From NCBI GenBank assembly GCA_035528275.1, contig DATKYV010000139.1, forward strand, positions 1-23,741: 23,741 nt of DNA, given 5' to 3'. The DNA comes from DATKYV01 sp035528275 (GTDB lineage: Bacteria > Acidobacteriota > Terriglobia > UBA7540). Within the stretch, counting starts at the first letter, position 1. Each line of letters begins with the position of its first letter. The notes under the pieces were generated by a model. It did no database searches, was not told the DNA's origin, and saw only the letters and a program-made list of their open reading frames with translations. Positions 22,961-23,741 of the stretch are shown piece by piece. The translations under genes were made by a program, and so were the position numbers.

Positions 22961-23741
22961 AGGACGCATTCTTCGCTGTCGTTAATCCGGTAGCGGGACA
23001 TCGAAAGTGCGGGAGGCTTGCGCACCCGGCACTCCAGAAACTCCAGGCCGCGGGGCTCAAACTCGAAGTCGTAGAAACGCGCTTCGCCGGGCACGGCATC
23101 GAGATGGTTCGAAAGGCATATCAAGAGGGCTTCCGTCGGTTTCTCGCCGTGGGCGGCGACGGTACCGCCTACGAGATCGTCAACGGTCTTTTTCCCGGTG
23201 CGGAGCAGGACGCGCCACCCACTCTGGCCATGTTGCCGCTGGGCACAGGAAATTCTTTCCTGCGCGATTTCGTCACCGAAGGCGCTGTAGAGTTCGCCAC
23301 TGACGCGCTGCTTGCGGGCCGCTCACGACCCTGCGACGTGCTGCGGATGATTCACCGCGAGGGAGTGATCCACTTCATCAACCTGCTGAGCGTGGGGTTC
23401 GCGGCGGATGCCGCCGCGGTGACCAATCGGAAATTCAAGCGCCTCGGCCACCTGGGATATCTTTTCGGTGTTATGACCTGCCTTATTCGCCTCGATCGCC
23501 GCGCCTTTCCAACGCGGGTGGATGACGAATCTGAAGTCGACCGCCGGCACTGCCTCTTCCTGACATTCAACAACAGCAAGTTTACCGGGCGCACGATGAT
23601 GATCGCCCCGAAGGCCGACACCGCGGACGGTCTGATCGAGTATGTCCGCTGGGGACCGATCGGTCGCCTCGGATTGCTTCGCAATCTCCGCGGCCTTTAC
23701 GACGGCTCGCACCTCGCGCATCCGCTGGCCTCGCGCCGCGC
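22957..23741 (+). CDS. Diacylglycerol/sphingosine-kinase-family lipid kinase (3' partial)
   Basis: A GTG at 22957 overlaps the ligase stop, and the frame stays open for 261 codons to the end of the window; about 40-60 further residues would be expected. The start reads MKDAFFAVVNPVAGHRKCGR, the NPxAG motif, followed by FLAVGGDGTAYEIVNGLF with the nucleotide-binding GGDGT at 66-70 and MLPLGTGNSFLRDF at 92-105. These are the hallmarks of the DAGK catalytic domain that includes YegS, DgkB and sphingosine kinases. Expected reaction: ATP-dependent phosphorylation of a lipid hydroxyl, at the inner membrane surface. Being coupled to an acyl ligase, it may phosphorylate the lipid made by this cluster or recycle diacylglycerol released from it. 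Confidence 0.9.
   Translation, partial: MKDAFFAVVNPVAGHRKCGRLAHPALQKLQAAGLKLEVVETRFAGHGIEMVRKAYQEGFRRFLAVGGDGTAYEIVNGLFPGAEQDAPPTLAMLPLGTGNSFLRDFVTEGAVEFATDALLAGRSRPCDVLRMIHREGVIHFINLLSVGFAADAAAVTNRKFKRLGHLGYLFGVMTCLIRLDRRAFPTRVDDESEVDRRHCLFLTFNNSKFTGRTMMIAPKADTADGLIEYVRWGPIGRLGLLRNLRGLYDGSHLAHPLASRR

Overview
The window is GC-rich and reads like a chromosomal segment of an Acidobacteriota bacterium, or a close relative known only from metagenomes. The grounds are indirect: secreted carbohydrate-active enzymes, small secreted beta-rich proteins and a decayed domain of a type I associate with acidobacterial genomes. No rRNA, tRNA, CRISPR array or phage module was seen.

Layout. Positions 1-7300 carry the C-terminal part of a family 2 glycoside hydrolase of the exo-beta-D-glucosaminidase type, a small secreted protein whose 3' end is fused to antisense debris of another gene, a large fatty acyl-CoA reductase with a degenerate HAD-like N-terminal domain, a repeat-rich intergenic region, and a convergent DUF4038/GH140-type secreted glycosidase. 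Positions 7670-14800 are signalling and housekeeping: a membrane-anchored class III cyclase-TPR-HD-GYP protein with a frameshift in a homopolymer, a RidA-family deaminase, a small unknown protein, an MscS-type channel, a secreted metallo-beta-lactamase-fold hydrolase, a CHASE3-like/PAS sensor without an output domain, and a chimeric pseudogene made of a DUF4287-type head and a peroxiredoxin-like tail.

Positions 14900-23741 are the most interesting part. They form a same-strand cluster of an extended SDR/thioester-reductase-like protein, a polysaccharide pyruvyl transferase-family protein, an AMP-forming acyl ligase, an enoyl-CoA hydratase-family protein, a stand-alone acyl carrier protein, a second AMP-forming ligase and a diacylglycerol-kinase-family lipid kinase that runs off the end. 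Genes overlap by 4 bases at two junctions. The parts suggest a system in which a fatty acid is activated, loaded on a dedicated carrier protein, modified, reductively released and joined to a phosphorylated lipid. The fatty acyl-CoA reductase 10 kb upstream could serve the same chemistry. The product is unknown. Between the carrier protein and the second ligase sits a small cassette, bounded by inverted repeats, holding a GxxExxY gene killed by a single in-frame stop.

Several loci are decayed or chimeric (2.2-2.9 kb, 5.8-5.96 kb, 9.58 kb, 14.3-14.8 kb, 20.8-21.2 kb), and the gaps between genes hold palindromic repeats. Promoters were found by eye as hexamers with 17-base spacing and are hypotheses.
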